Source: Bacillus cereus ATCC 14579 (lineage in GTDB: Bacteria > Bacillota > Bacilli > Bacillales > Bacillaceae_G). Taken from it: a stretch of 64,000 nucleotides of DNA. The stretch is taken from the NCBI RefSeq assembly GCF_000007825.1, contig NC_004722.1, forward strand, positions 5,120,001 to 5,184,000, written 5' to 3'. The translations under genes were made by a program, and so were the position numbers. Within the stretch, counting starts at the first letter, position 1. Each line of letters begins with the position of its first letter. The notes under the pieces are model-generated. The model had not been told where the DNA came from and ran no database searches. It saw nothing but the letters and a program-made list of their open reading frames with translations. Positions 25,966 through 34,759 of this stretch are shown here, piece after piece.

Positions 25966-27480
25966 TTAATGACGCTTCATACGCCCTTCTTTTTGTAACT
26001 CTTTAAATAATGCTGCCATCATAAAGAAAATAACGAAGACGAACGGGAATGCCGCAATGATAGCTGCCGTTTGTAAGGCTTCTAATCCGCCAATATATAA
26101 TAGCGTAGAAGCTATCGCGGCTAGAACGATACCCCAAATCATTTTAATACGATTTGGTGGGTTTAAACTACCATGTGTCGTTAACATTCCTAAAACAAAT
26201 GTTGCAGAGTCTGCCGATGTAATAAAGAATGTTGCAATAAGTAAAATACCTAAAACTGATAAAGCTGATCCAAAGCTGCCCATCTGATCGAACATAGCGA
26301 ATAATCCTACTTCTGTTCCCATTTCTTTCACTTTGTCGAAGATATGTGCATCACCAAACAGCTCCATATGAATACCAGTACCGCCGAACACAGAGAACCA
26401 AAGTGCACCAATTACGGTCGGCACAAGTAACACACCGATAACAAACTCACGAATCGTACGACCTCGTGAAACACGAGCAATAAACGTACCTACGAACGGT
26501 GACCACGCAATCCACCATGCCCAATAGAAAATTGTCCATGACTGAATCCATTGATTCCCACCTTCGTCTAATGGACTTAAACGGAAACTCATACTTGGCA
26601 ATTCCTGAATATAAGAACCGATTGTTGAAGTGAAGTAATTCATAATAAAGTTTGTTGGACCTGCAAATAATACAATGATCATAAGTGCAAATGCAAAAAT
26701 AATATTCGTATTACTTAAATATTTAATTCCTTTATCAAGACCTGTTTGCGCAGATAACATAAATAATACTGTTACGATTGCAATAATAACTAACTGAGTC
26801 GTTAATGAGTTCGGGATAGATGTTAAATAACTAACACCACCTGCAATTTGTTTCGCACCAAGACCTAATGACGTTGCAACACCAAACACAGTTGCGAAAA
26901 CAGCTAACACATCAAATGAATGAGCAATACGCCCGTGTTCCCCGCCCTTAAATAACGGACCTACTGTCGCACTAATCGTACTTGCTTTTCCTTTTCTAAA
27001 GGTAAAGTAAGCAATACATAACGCTACAAACGCATATAGTCCCCAAGGATGTAATCCCCAATGGAAAAATGAAAAACGCAGTGCAAGGCGCGCACTTTCC
27101 TCAGTTGCACTATCTCCAAACGGAGGTGCGTATAAATGGTTTAATGGTTCGGCAACGCCCCAGAAAACTAAGCCAATACCCATACCAGCACTAAATAACA
27201 TAGCAAACCATGTCATATAACTATAATCAGGTTCATCATCATCTTTACCTAAACGAATAGAACCGTATTTCGAAACAATTAAAAAGATAGACACACCTAA
27301 AATAATAGAAACGGAAATAATATAAAACCACCCGAACTTACTAACTAATGCAGTTTGAATTGCGGTTGTTACATTTCCTAAGCTACCTTTTCCAATAATA
27401 GATTCGGGAATAATCCCCCAAATTGTAAATGCAATACATAATGTTAATGAAACGATGAATGTTTTTGTCAGTTTCCTCAT
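25966..27480 (-). CDS. BCCT-family betaine/choline transporter (OpuD-like)
   Basis: This 504-residue protein has twelve membrane helices, the BCCT tryptophan-rich block around WTIFYWAWWIAWSPFVGTF and an FFHWGLHPWGLY segment. It imports glycine betaine or related compounds with sodium as compatible solutes. OpuD of B. subtilis is the closest well-known member, but BCCT substrates cannot be read reliably from sequence. The start at 27480 has AAGGGGG 7 nt upstream; an in-frame codon at 27519 does not. It is monocistronic, with a terminator directly after. Confidence 0.9.
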   Translation of the reverse strand: MRKLTKTFIVSLTLCIAFTIWGIIPESIIGKGSLGNVTTAIQTALVSKFGWFYIISVSIILGVSIFLIVSKYGSIRLGKDDDEPDYSYMTWFAMLFSAGMGIGLVFWGVAEPLNHLYAPPFGDSATEESARLALRFSFFHWGLHPWGLYAFVALCIAYFTFRKGKASTISATVGPLFKGGEHGRIAHSFDVLAVFATVFGVATSLGLGAKQIAGGVSYLTSIPNSLTTQLVIIAIVTVLFMLSAQTGLDKGIKYLSNTNIIFAFALMIIVLFAGPTNFIMNYFTSTIGSYIQELPSMSFRLSPLDEGGNQWIQSWTIFYWAWWIAWSPFVGTFIARVSRGRTIREFVIGVLLVPTVIGALWFSVFGGTGIHMELFGDAHIFDKVKEMGTEVGLFAMFDQMGSFGSALSVLGILLIATFFITSADSATFVLGMLTTHGSLNPPNRIKMIWGIVLAAIASTLLYIGGLEALQTAAIIAAFPFVFVIFFMMAALFKELQKEGRMKRH

Positions 27481-28105
27481 CAAATCCCCCTTCGTAGGTT
27501 TCGTTTTTGTAAATAACATAAATTCCGATATGTAAAATCGGATAGAAAACTATAATTTTGCGGTGATTTTCTTACTTTCACCTTCACCAATTCGAATTCT
27601 TATGGACAGCCTTACCTTTCGTATAACCTTTTCACTCTGCAAGAGCTACAAGTTAGAAATACTGCTGTCAAATTGTGTGAGAAAAACGCGGATAGGAATG
27701 TATTTTCCTAAAAAAGGATGTGTTACATATGTAAAAAAGGGCAAAGTTCTTCCTTGCAACCCTTTCGTTTTGTAACAATTATGCGGTTTTTTTGCTAGTA
27801 TATAGCACGTGTTTATAGCTTCACAAACAAAATGTTTATGTTTATATAACTATATTACCCATAAAACGGTAAAATACTCAAGGAATGTAATCGTTTAGTA
27901 AACATCATGTAACATTCCTGTAACATTTTTATTTACGTCGAAAAAAACATGTTGTATTAAATATTTTGAATATAACTAGAAACCTATGAGTCATATAGAA
28001 TGAAAAACGCTTTCCTATATTTTTTGTTATATTACAGGATGTTAACGACTTATTACGAATGGTTTGTAATTGTGTGTTTTCCCCAAATCCGAAAAAATCT
28101 GTTGC
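27481..28105. other. Non-coding region between BCCT and SH3-3D genes
   Basis: About 620 bp, AT-rich. It holds the divergent promoters, the WalR box and the extended -10 promoter listed separately. A 70-codon frame at 27563-27775 has no ribosome binding site and looks accidental. Confidence 0.5.
27908..27924 (+). promoter_or_regulatory. Perfect WalR (YycF) box
   Basis: TGTAAC-N5-TGTAAC matches the WalR consensus TGTWAH-N5-TGTWAH at every position. It lies 8 bp upstream of a weak TTTACG-N17-TATTAA promoter and about 220 bp before the SH3-3D gene, whose class is controlled by WalKR in B. subtilis (e.g. yocH). Confidence 0.7.
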
Positions 28106-28111
28106 TATAAT
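28104..28111 (+). promoter_or_regulatory. Extended -10 promoter of the SH3-3D gene
   Basis: TG-C-TATAAT motif about 33 bp before the start codon, with no clear -35 box, typical of an extended -10 promoter. Confidence 0.55.
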
Positions 28112-28144
28112 GAGGACACGAAAACAAACGCAATGGAGGCTATC

Positions 28145-29023
28145 ATGAAAAAATTAATTGGTATAGCAACAGCAGCAGTTTTTGGTCTTGGGATTTTCAC
28201 ATCATCTGCTAATGCAGAAACTGTTGTAACAACAGACGTACTAAACGTACGCGAAAACCCTACTACTGAATCAAAAGTTGTCGGTAAATTACTAAACGGT
28301 AATAAAATAGATGTTCAAAATACAGAGAACGGATGGTCAAAAATTACTTTAGACGGTAAAGACGCATTCGTAAGTGCAGAGTTCACAAAAAGCATCTACT
28401 ACGTAACAGCTAACGTATTAAACGTACGTGCTGAAGCGAACACAAACTCAGAGGTTCTTGGAAAGTTGAAGAAAGACGATGTAATCGAAACAACGAACCA
28501 AGTACAAAATGAGTGGTTACAATTTGAATATAACGGGAAAACAGCTTATGTTCATGTTCCTTTCTTAACAGGTACAGCACCTGTAATTGAGAAACAAGAA
28601 ACAACTGCTCCTGCTAAAGCTGCAGCACCAGCTAAGGCTCAAGCACCTGTAGCACAAGCAAAACCAGCTGCTAAGCCTGCTGTGAAAGCTGCTGAAACTA
28701 ACACACCATCTGGTGGTCGTGAGTTAACAGTTGTAGCTACAGCATATACAGCTCACCCGAGCGAAAACGGTGGCACATATGGCGGCCGTGTATTAACTGC
28801 AATGGGTCATGATTTAACTGCGAATCCAAACATGAAAATGATCGCTGTTGACCCGAAAGTAATCCCATTAGGATCTAAAGTATGGGTAGAAGGTTACGGA
28901 GAAGCTATCGCTGGAGATACTGGTGGTGCAATTAAAGGTACCCGTATTGATATCTTACTTGGATCAGATAGCGCTGCTCAAAAATGGGGACGCAAAACTG
29001 TTAAAGTGAAAATTTTAAAATAA
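28145..29023 (+). CDS. SH3b x2 - 3D-domain wall protein (EntA/B/C family)
   Basis: The 292-residue protein has a signal peptide (cleavage near ANA-ET), two bacterial SH3 repeats (about 26-86 and 88-147), an Ala/Pro/Lys-rich linker (about 150-197) and a C-terminal 3D domain. The three conserved Asp residues are visible in IAVDPKVIPLG, AGDTGG and TRIDI. 3D domains resemble the MltA lytic transglycosylase fold, so muralytic activity is likely. B. cereus calls such proteins enterotoxins EntA-EntD; which paralogue this is cannot be settled by eye. Start 28145 has AATGGAGG. A WalR box lies upstream. Confidence 0.88.
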   Translation: MKKLIGIATAAVFGLGIFTSSANAETVVTTDVLNVRENPTTESKVVGKLLNGNKIDVQNTENGWSKITLDGKDAFVSAEFTKSIYYVTANVLNVRAEANTNSEVLGKLKKDDVIETTNQVQNEWLQFEYNGKTAYVHVPFLTGTAPVIEKQETTAPAKAAAPAKAQAPVAQAKPAAKPAVKAAETNTPSGGRELTVVATAYTAHPSENGGTYGGRVLTAMGHDLTANPNMKMIAVDPKVIPLGSKVWVEGYGEAIAGDTGGAIKGTRIDILLGSDSAAQKWGRKTVKVKILK

Positions 29024-29042
29024 CCAATGACTGCTAAATTAC

Positions 29043-29078
29043 AAGCCGGTTCTCTTTATTGAGAGCTGGCTTTTATTT
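29043..29078 (+). terminator. Terminator of the SH3-3D gene
   Basis: A 12-bp stem with two G-T pairs (29043-29054 with 29061-29072), then TTTATTT. Confidence 0.75.
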
Positions 29079-29108
29079 ATTTATAATACATATAAGGAGG
29101 CTACGCCC

Positions 29109-29411
29109 ATGAATGTACAAGCAAAAGTAGACTGGATTGGTACGCCAAAACCGTACATATATAAAGATGAAGTAACATATAACGCTACTTCTATTGATTT
29201 TTCACTCGCTGGCGATGATAACCGCTATAAGTTAATTGTGCTCAAGTCTGAAAACAATACACATTACAAAATTGTGCAATATGGAATAAAACCAGGCTCT
29301 CAAAAGCCATTTCCTATCGACATTCCATTTGAACAAAATATGTTGCCAATTATAGAGCAAATACTACATGATCCATATGTACAAGCGATACTAAAGGAAA
29401 CACACTCATAA
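29109..29411 (+). CDS. Hypothetical protein (100 aa)
   Basis: A soluble 100-residue protein with mixed beta and helical character and no signal or membrane segment. The start follows AAGGAGGC, a strong site, 8 nt upstream, which supports a real gene. I do not recognise a domain with confidence. It is downstream of the SH3-3D gene but separated from it by a terminator, and a diverged repeat follows it. Confidence 0.7.
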   Translation: MNVQAKVDWIGTPKPYIYKDEVTYNATSIDFSLAGDDNRYKLIVLKSENNTHYKIVQYGIKPGSQKPFPIDIPFEQNMLPIIEQILHDPYVQAILKETHS

Positions 29412-29420
29412 TTGTAAAAA

Positions 29421-29505
29421 AATATATCAACGATTTTTCGATTATATCTATCATAACTTACGATATATCAACGGTTCGACACGAAATATCGATTTAGCTA
29501 CAAAA
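29421..29505 (-). repeat. Second copy of the CGnTGATATAT repeat, opposite orientation
   Basis: On the minus strand it contains AAAAATCGTTGATATATTTT, matching the unit at 8431-8455 at all but one base, and a second TTGATATAT core 41 bp away, the same period as at 8435-8514. Confidence 0.6.
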
Positions 29506-29507
29506 AA

Positions 29508-29534
29508 GAAGCTGTTCAAATATTGAACAGCTTC
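29508..29534 (-). terminator. Terminator of the zinc-ribbon operon
   Basis: A 12-bp perfect stem (29508-29519 with 29523-29534) and a U run on the minus strand. Confidence 0.85.
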
Positions 29535-29541
29535 TCACATA

Positions 29542-30921
29542 TTAACGAGTTGGACCAGATACATCTTCTGATTTCAACGTATTATTTGCACCAAGAGAAT
29601 GATACAACATCTTTCCATTTCCATTCACAGTTACAATATGTTCGTTATTAAAACTTTTGAACTTCACAGATCCATCACCGTAACGAATATGATACTCTTC
29701 ATATGTCGTTACTTTATATTTCGTAGCACTTTGACGCTCTACATTACGAACTTCCATCGTTAATAAGTCTTCTGTAATTCCTTTTTTGTGTAAATACTGT
29801 ATATAATCACGGTCTTCCTTATACGATTTTCCGCTCTTATCATAATTATTTTCAATTAAACTAAAATCATTTAATGAAATTGCACGTACGTTATCATAAA
29901 TATGATTTCTTACAAATTCGCCCACTGCTGAACTTGATGTTTCTTTCGGGAATTTTAAGTAATATGTGCTTTGGTCTCCAATTTTAACACTTTCAGATTT
30001 CATCACACCAAGATCAGTAGTTTTCTCTAAATGTACTTCTACTGTTTCATCTGTGGATACAGGGCCAAGCTTATAACTTCCATAATTTAATTTTCCACGT
30101 TTTTTCCCATTCACAAATACAGTTGCATCACTTTCATCAGAAGAAATGCTTACATACTTGCCTTCAAGCGATAAATCAATTTTCACTTTCTCGCTCTGTT
30201 CATCCGCTAAATCTACTTCTTTCTCTGTTTCTAATTCAGTAAGTTCTGTCTTCGCCGTTGCCTTTACAACATATGTACCTGGGAAGTATGGCCCCAACTC
30301 TTTCGAATTTTTATCACTAGAAAGCTCTGTTTCTTTTTTGTCATTCACATATATTTCTGCATTCTTTGCAGTTGTACTTACATTCATATAATAAGATTTC
30401 ATGCTGAACTTATACTTTGGATATAAGAACCACTCTTTTCCCTCTTCTACTATTTCCCCGTCTTTAAATGCAGGTTTATCTTTTGTTAACTTTTGATCTA
30501 CTGTCTCTTTCTGTAAATAAGACAGTAATTGTTTGTTGTAAGAAGGATTCTCTTTTAAATAACGCATGTACGCTTTAATATCCTCTGTCTTAATCTTTAA
30601 GCTTGAATCATTTGCTTTTACAAACTCATCAATTGCATTAATATCTTTCTTTTGGAATGCTTCAATCATTACATTTACTTGCTTTTCTTTTGAAAACTTA
30701 TATGCTCCAAATTTATATGCCCCAAATAATAATGCAGCAATAATGGCAAAACCAATGATTAAAAATAAATTTTTCTTACTTTTCACTGGTTTTGTCTCGC
30801 TTTGTAATTCTTTATATGAAGCAGCAGTGTTATCAACGATTACTTCTACTTTACTCCCACACTCAGGACAAAAGTTCAAATGGTCTGCAACGTTCTTTTT
30901 ACATGTTCCACAAAACTTCAA
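29542..30921 (-). CDS. Zinc-ribbon TcaA/YvbJ-like membrane protein
   Basis: This 459-residue protein begins with a zinc ribbon (CGTC at 4-7, CPEC at 18-21), then one membrane helix (about 52-72) and a large extracytoplasmic part. That part contains repeated Ig-like/PEGA-like stretches (NAEIYVNDKK and DATVFVNGKKRG) and a C-terminal NTF2-like region. The layout fits the TcaA/YvbJ family. S. aureus TcaA affects glycopeptide sensitivity and wall teichoic acid linkage. It is the last gene of a three-gene zinc-ribbon operon, 12 bp after its neighbour. Confidence 0.78.
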   Translation of the reverse strand: MKFCGTCKKNVADHLNFCPECGSKVEVIVDNTAASYKELQSETKPVKSKKNLFLIIGFAIIAALLFGAYKFGAYKFSKEKQVNVMIEAFQKKDINAIDEFVKANDSSLKIKTEDIKAYMRYLKENPSYNKQLLSYLQKETVDQKLTKDKPAFKDGEIVEEGKEWFLYPKYKFSMKSYYMNVSTTAKNAEIYVNDKKETELSSDKNSKELGPYFPGTYVVKATAKTELTELETEKEVDLADEQSEKVKIDLSLEGKYVSISSDESDATVFVNGKKRGKLNYGSYKLGPVSTDETVEVHLEKTTDLGVMKSESVKIGDQSTYYLKFPKETSSSAVGEFVRNHIYDNVRAISLNDFSLIENNYDKSGKSYKEDRDYIQYLHKKGITEDLLTMEVRNVERQSATKYKVTTYEEYHIRYGDGSVKFKSFNNEHIVTVNGNGKMLYHSLGANNTLKSEDVSGPTR

Positions 30922-30933
30922 CGTGCTCTCCTC

Positions 30934-32484
30934 CTATTTTTTAGCTAATTTCATTCCAGCAAATGCTGCTACATATGTCACAATCAAGCTAAACAAAGTT
31001 AAATATATAAATGAATTTTGCATAGATAATACCGTTCCACTTGTTCCAAATAAACTTGTTACAGTTCCTGAAACATTAATTTGGAACTTAGAAATCATAT
31101 TCATTACAATCATCATAATTGTGTAAGAACCACTGCATACCGCTAATGTAATATATATATTGGCAGTCGGTAATTTAGCTAACTTTCTTCCCGCTCTAAA
31201 CATAAAGAACAATGGAATAATAAGCAGTAATAAACCATAATGGAATACGTTATTCACTCTATCAAATTCTGCAAGGCTTTCCTCATTTGCTCCTTTTGAA
31301 ATCAATATCTCTCTAAGCTCTACGCCATTTACAGAGACGCCTGATATAAATGAAAACGATAGTGTGCTCTCATGTGCATTTGATTTCTTACCAATTCTAG
31401 TAAATTCCTTACTAAGTGCTGGACTTGATACTTCTAACGGCGCAAAATGAGCCATACTCCATAATTGAGGTGTTAACTCTAATGCTAATAATGTACTTTC
31501 AGATTTTAAAGTTGTTATTTCTTTTAATGGTTCAATACCGTTTTCCTTACTTACTAACGCCATAATACAAACCGCTACTGCTGTTACTAAAAGTCCTTTT
31601 ATCATAGCCGAAACACCGTAATAAACAGACGCTCCATATGGCATTAACTCTTGAAATGCTGCTGCCATATTGTTTTTGCTTGTATGAGCAATAAATCCTA
31701 ATAAGGTAAATAATGTCCCACATACAAAACCACTCAATAAACTCTTCATCGCTGAATAGCCAACCGTAATCTTACCTGCTTCTGAGAATGGGATTGCAAA
31801 AGATTGTGATGCTATAAAACTTATAATGAATAAAAAGACTCCATAAATAATACCAACTGTTGCTGCCATAAAGATTTGATCTTTAATCGTTTTCGCAACA
31901 TGCTGTTTCCCTAACCAAATTCCTGTACCAGTGAAAATAATAAATGGAATGATTAATAATAATGTAAATGGAGTATGCCAAGATAAAGAAAATATCAATC
32001 CACTATCATCGTTAGCTGTAAAACCAAGTAAATGGTAACTTAACATCGTAGAAGTTGCACTCGAATAAAAACTTGGCAACATTTCTAATTCTTTCGCAAA
32101 TTTGCTAAACATCTCACTTAACATAGAGGCAAATAATAAACTACCAATCCAACCAGCAATTAACATGAGAATACTTGCAACAGCCCCACCAATAAAACCT
32201 TTTTGTAAAACGGCTTTATCTGCTTTAAATTCAACTTTAGGAGCACCATCCATTGTAGGCAATTTTACAGTTTGTTCTTTTTTCTTCACAACAGATAAAG
32301 AATACCCACACTTTTGACAATATAAATTTTTTTGAGCATTTTCACTGCCACAACCTCTGCAGTATTTTGCAGTATCTTTTTCTAATGTTACTGCATCTAT
32401 AGCTCCTGCAATCTCCATACTACCTTCATTTGGGCAATAATTTACTTCTTCACCATGTTGTTTTCCACATGTGCGACAATACAT
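30934..32484 (-). CDS. Double zinc-ribbon polytopic membrane protein
   Basis: The 516 residues comprise two N-terminal zinc ribbons (about 3-21 and 42-60), a linker, and about nine membrane helices with a large extracytoplasmic loop (about 310-420). The first ribbon is degenerate: the closing pair reads CPNEG, with Glu where the fourth Cys should be; the second (CRGCG, CQKCG) is intact. I do not know a characterised homologue. The gene starts 5 bp after the preceding zinc-ribbon gene and is followed by a TcaA-like gene, so the three likely form one membrane complex (inference). Confidence 0.7.
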   Translation of the reverse strand: MYCRTCGKQHGEEVNYCPNEGSMEIAGAIDAVTLEKDTAKYCRGCGSENAQKNLYCQKCGYSLSVVKKKEQTVKLPTMDGAPKVEFKADKAVLQKGFIGGAVASILMLIAGWIGSLLFASMLSEMFSKFAKELEMLPSFYSSATSTMLSYHLLGFTANDDSGLIFSLSWHTPFTLLLIIPFIIFTGTGIWLGKQHVAKTIKDQIFMAATVGIIYGVFLFIISFIASQSFAIPFSEAGKITVGYSAMKSLLSGFVCGTLFTLLGFIAHTSKNNMAAAFQELMPYGASVYYGVSAMIKGLLVTAVAVCIMALVSKENGIEPLKEITTLKSESTLLALELTPQLWSMAHFAPLEVSSPALSKEFTRIGKKSNAHESTLSFSFISGVSVNGVELREILISKGANEESLAEFDRVNNVFHYGLLLLIIPLFFMFRAGRKLAKLPTANIYITLAVCSGSYTIMMIVMNMISKFQINVSGTVTSLFGTSGTVLSMQNSFIYLTLFSLIVTYVAAFAGMKLAKK

Positions 32485-32489
32485 TTAAT

Positions 32490-32981
32490 TCACTCCCCAC
32501 TTTGCTTAATTCCACAAACTGGACAGTAAGTAGAGTTTTTATCGATATGCTCATTACATGAAATACAATTTACCGTTTCACCTTCATTTTCTACTGTTAA
32601 CATCGGGTTAGGCTTTCCACACGAACCACAAAACTTATCATTTATTGATAAAGGTCCACCACATTCACATGTAGCTTTTTCACCTTGTTGTTTTTGCAAT
32701 TCAACAATGCGCTTTCTTGCTTGATAAATAGCTACATCAAATTCTTGAACTGGAGCAATCATTTCTTTTAAGCTCGCTTCATTTACTCCACTTCCTCTTA
32801 ATTGAACATACACTTGCTGTCCAACCTCTAATAGAACCTCTGCTTTTTTCTGCATTTGCACTTGCATTCCCTTTTTCAATTGAGCAATTTCTTGTGCAAC
32901 TTGCAACTTCATTTTCCCTTGTTCTATTCCTTCTTGTAACTTATTCATTCCACTACCTAACTTCGTGTGTAAATCTGACAA
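32490..32981 (-). CDS. Coiled-coil protein with C-terminal zinc ribbons
   Basis: This soluble protein of 163 residues has a long N-terminal helical, Gln/Lys/Glu-rich segment (about 1-105, likely coiled coil) and two zinc ribbons at the C-terminus (CECGG...CGSCG and CISCN...CPVCG). The TTG at 32981 is chosen because AGGAGGAG lies about 9 nt upstream; the ATG at 33002 would translate the ribosome binding site itself. It is the first gene of the zinc-ribbon operon. The function is unknown; the ribbon may dock to the membrane partners. Confidence 0.7.
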   Translation of the reverse strand: MSDLHTKLGSGMNKLQEGIEQGKMKLQVAQEIAQLKKGMQVQMQKKAEVLLEVGQQVYVQLRGSGVNEASLKEMIAPVQEFDVAIYQARKRIVELQKQQGEKATCECGGPLSINDKFCGSCGKPNPMLTVENEGETVNCISCNEHIDKNSTYCPVCGIKQSGE

Positions 32982-33139
32982 ATCATTTCTCCTCCTATAC
33001 ATATATATTTATATATGAAATTAACATTTTATATATTACCATGATTTTCAAGTTATGTAATCCAAATTTCATTTTTTCTGTTTTGAGCATTTTTTGTTTA
33101 TAATGGTAAAGGAAAGAAATATGTGTACGGAGGAATATT

Positions 33140-34759
33140 ATGCTGCAACACTCAATTACGAAAGATGAAATTATGATGATTGCGAATGAGTTCGTTCAAG
33201 GACTAGATCCACAGCAAACAGCTGATCAGGAACATGTCGCTACAGCTCGGCACCTATATCGTAGTGGTGTTGTCTACAACGTTGACTTTGATGGTTATAC
33301 ACTATCAGGAACTGTAGATGCGGAAGGCAACGTATATAGCGTTCATATTCCGATTCGTAATGTCGCTGAAAGTTATTGTGATTGCTTCGCACCAACACAA
33401 TGTGAGCATATGCTCGCTGTATTACTATCTGCAGCGTCTAGTTTCGGGCAAGTAGGAGATGTATTAACTTTATTTAAAAATAATATGAAACCTTCCCTTC
33501 CTCCTATTCGAACTGCAAGACAAGTATTGCAATCATCAGCTTTTGAAGAAACGGATTATAAAAGTTGGGAATCATATTTTGAAAAAGAATATGAATCATT
33601 TAAAAAAGAACAAGCTCGCCTTACTTATAAACAAATGTATTTTCTTATGAGTATCTTTACAGATTTCTATACGAAACTTGAGCGGAAAGCTCCGCGCGTC
33701 ATCGCCATACATGAATTATTCAGGTTACATGCAGCACTTTACTGCTTTCAAAAATTATTAGAAGAAATTCAGGCATTCGAAGCAAACAAAACGTATTCTT
33801 ATCACCAACCTGTTAATGTCGTTCGCCTATTTGTAGATAAAGTGGAATCCATCGTTCGGGACTTACAATCAGAAGCGATTCCTTCAGAATCTGAAATAAT
33901 TTTGCAAGAAACAGCTCGTCTTGTTCATGAAGTATTCTTCTCTACCGACGCTTATACGCAAGAGCGATTTTTCATTTATCGCCACATATGGAGTGAACTT
34001 TTAAACAATAAAGAGAAAATGCAAGAGGAAGAAAAACGAATCGATACGAAAATTAATCCACTATCTAAAGCATTAGCGTCTTCTCACCTTCTCTTTTTAA
34101 ATGAAGAAGATCTACTAGCGATGGACTTACTAAAGAAACAACCTGCTTCTGTTGTGAGTCTATACTTCTATTGGTTAGAAGAACTATTAAGTGCCATGCA
34201 GTGGGATCGTGCGAAAAACTGGCTTTCCTTTACGTATAAACAAGTAAAGAAAACGATCCAAGATCACGAAAATACGATTTTCATAAAAGATATCGTTCGG
34301 CTATTTGTAATCATGTATGAAACATACGCAACACATACAAATGAACAAGCTGGTTTTGAAATGATCTTGCAGGAACTATTACCGTATAGTTTCACAAACT
34401 ATGAACAGTACGTACTCGCGAAAAAACAGTATCGTACATGGGCAGAGCTTCATCTCTTATATGGGTTTGAAGCAATTGAACTGTTAAAAGAACCACTGAA
34501 AGATATTGAAAAAGAAGCGCCAGAAGCAGCACTTCCTCTTTATCATCTTGCTGCTGTAGAGGCAATTGAAGAACGAAATCGTAAATCATATAGACGCGCA
34601 GTTCGTTACTTAAAGAAATTACGTACATTATATAAACGATTAAAACGCACCGATGAATGGGATGCTTTCATTATTCACATCGCCAATCTCCATTCACGTC
34701 TGCGTGCACTACAAGAGGAATTACGGAAAGGAAAATTAATCGATGATCAATCAAACTGA
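33140..34759 (+). CDS. ywqB: SWIM zinc-finger protein (YwqB-like)
   Basis: This 539-residue protein has an N-terminal SWIM zinc finger with the CxCxnCxH pattern in YCDCFAPTQCEH (about residues 79-90), followed by a long helical region with no obvious catalytic motif. SWIM fingers bind DNA or protein and often accompany SNF2 helicases in bacteria, as with B. subtilis YwqB/YwqA. Its stop overlaps the start of the SNF2 gene by 17 bp, supporting joint function. The start follows ACGGAGG. Confidence 0.85.
   Translation: MLQHSITKDEIMMIANEFVQGLDPQQTADQEHVATARHLYRSGVVYNVDFDGYTLSGTVDAEGNVYSVHIPIRNVAESYCDCFAPTQCEHMLAVLLSAASSFGQVGDVLTLFKNNMKPSLPPIRTARQVLQSSAFEETDYKSWESYFEKEYESFKKEQARLTYKQMYFLMSIFTDFYTKLERKAPRVIAIHELFRLHAALYCFQKLLEEIQAFEANKTYSYHQPVNVVRLFVDKVESIVRDLQSEAIPSESEIILQETARLVHEVFFSTDAYTQERFFIYRHIWSELLNNKEKMQEEEKRIDTKINPLSKALASSHLLFLNEEDLLAMDLLKKQPASVVSLYFYWLEELLSAMQWDRAKNWLSFTYKQVKKTIQDHENTIFIKDIVRLFVIMYETYATHTNEQAGFEMILQELLPYSFTNYEQYVLAKKQYRTWAELHLLYGFEAIELLKEPLKDIEKEAPEAALPLYHLAAVEAIEERNRKSYRRAVRYLKKLRTLYKRLKRTDEWDAFIIHIANLHSRLRALQEELRKGKLIDDQSN

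Noticed and set aside
27563..27775. 70-codon frame upstream of the SH3-3D gene
   Set aside because: No ribosome binding site and an unstructured, low-complexity product; sits in promoter DNA.
30566..31126. 186-codon plus-strand frame
   Set aside because: It is antisense to the end of one zinc-ribbon gene and the start of the next, has no ribosome binding site, and reflects the AT-rich hydrophobic codons of the real genes.
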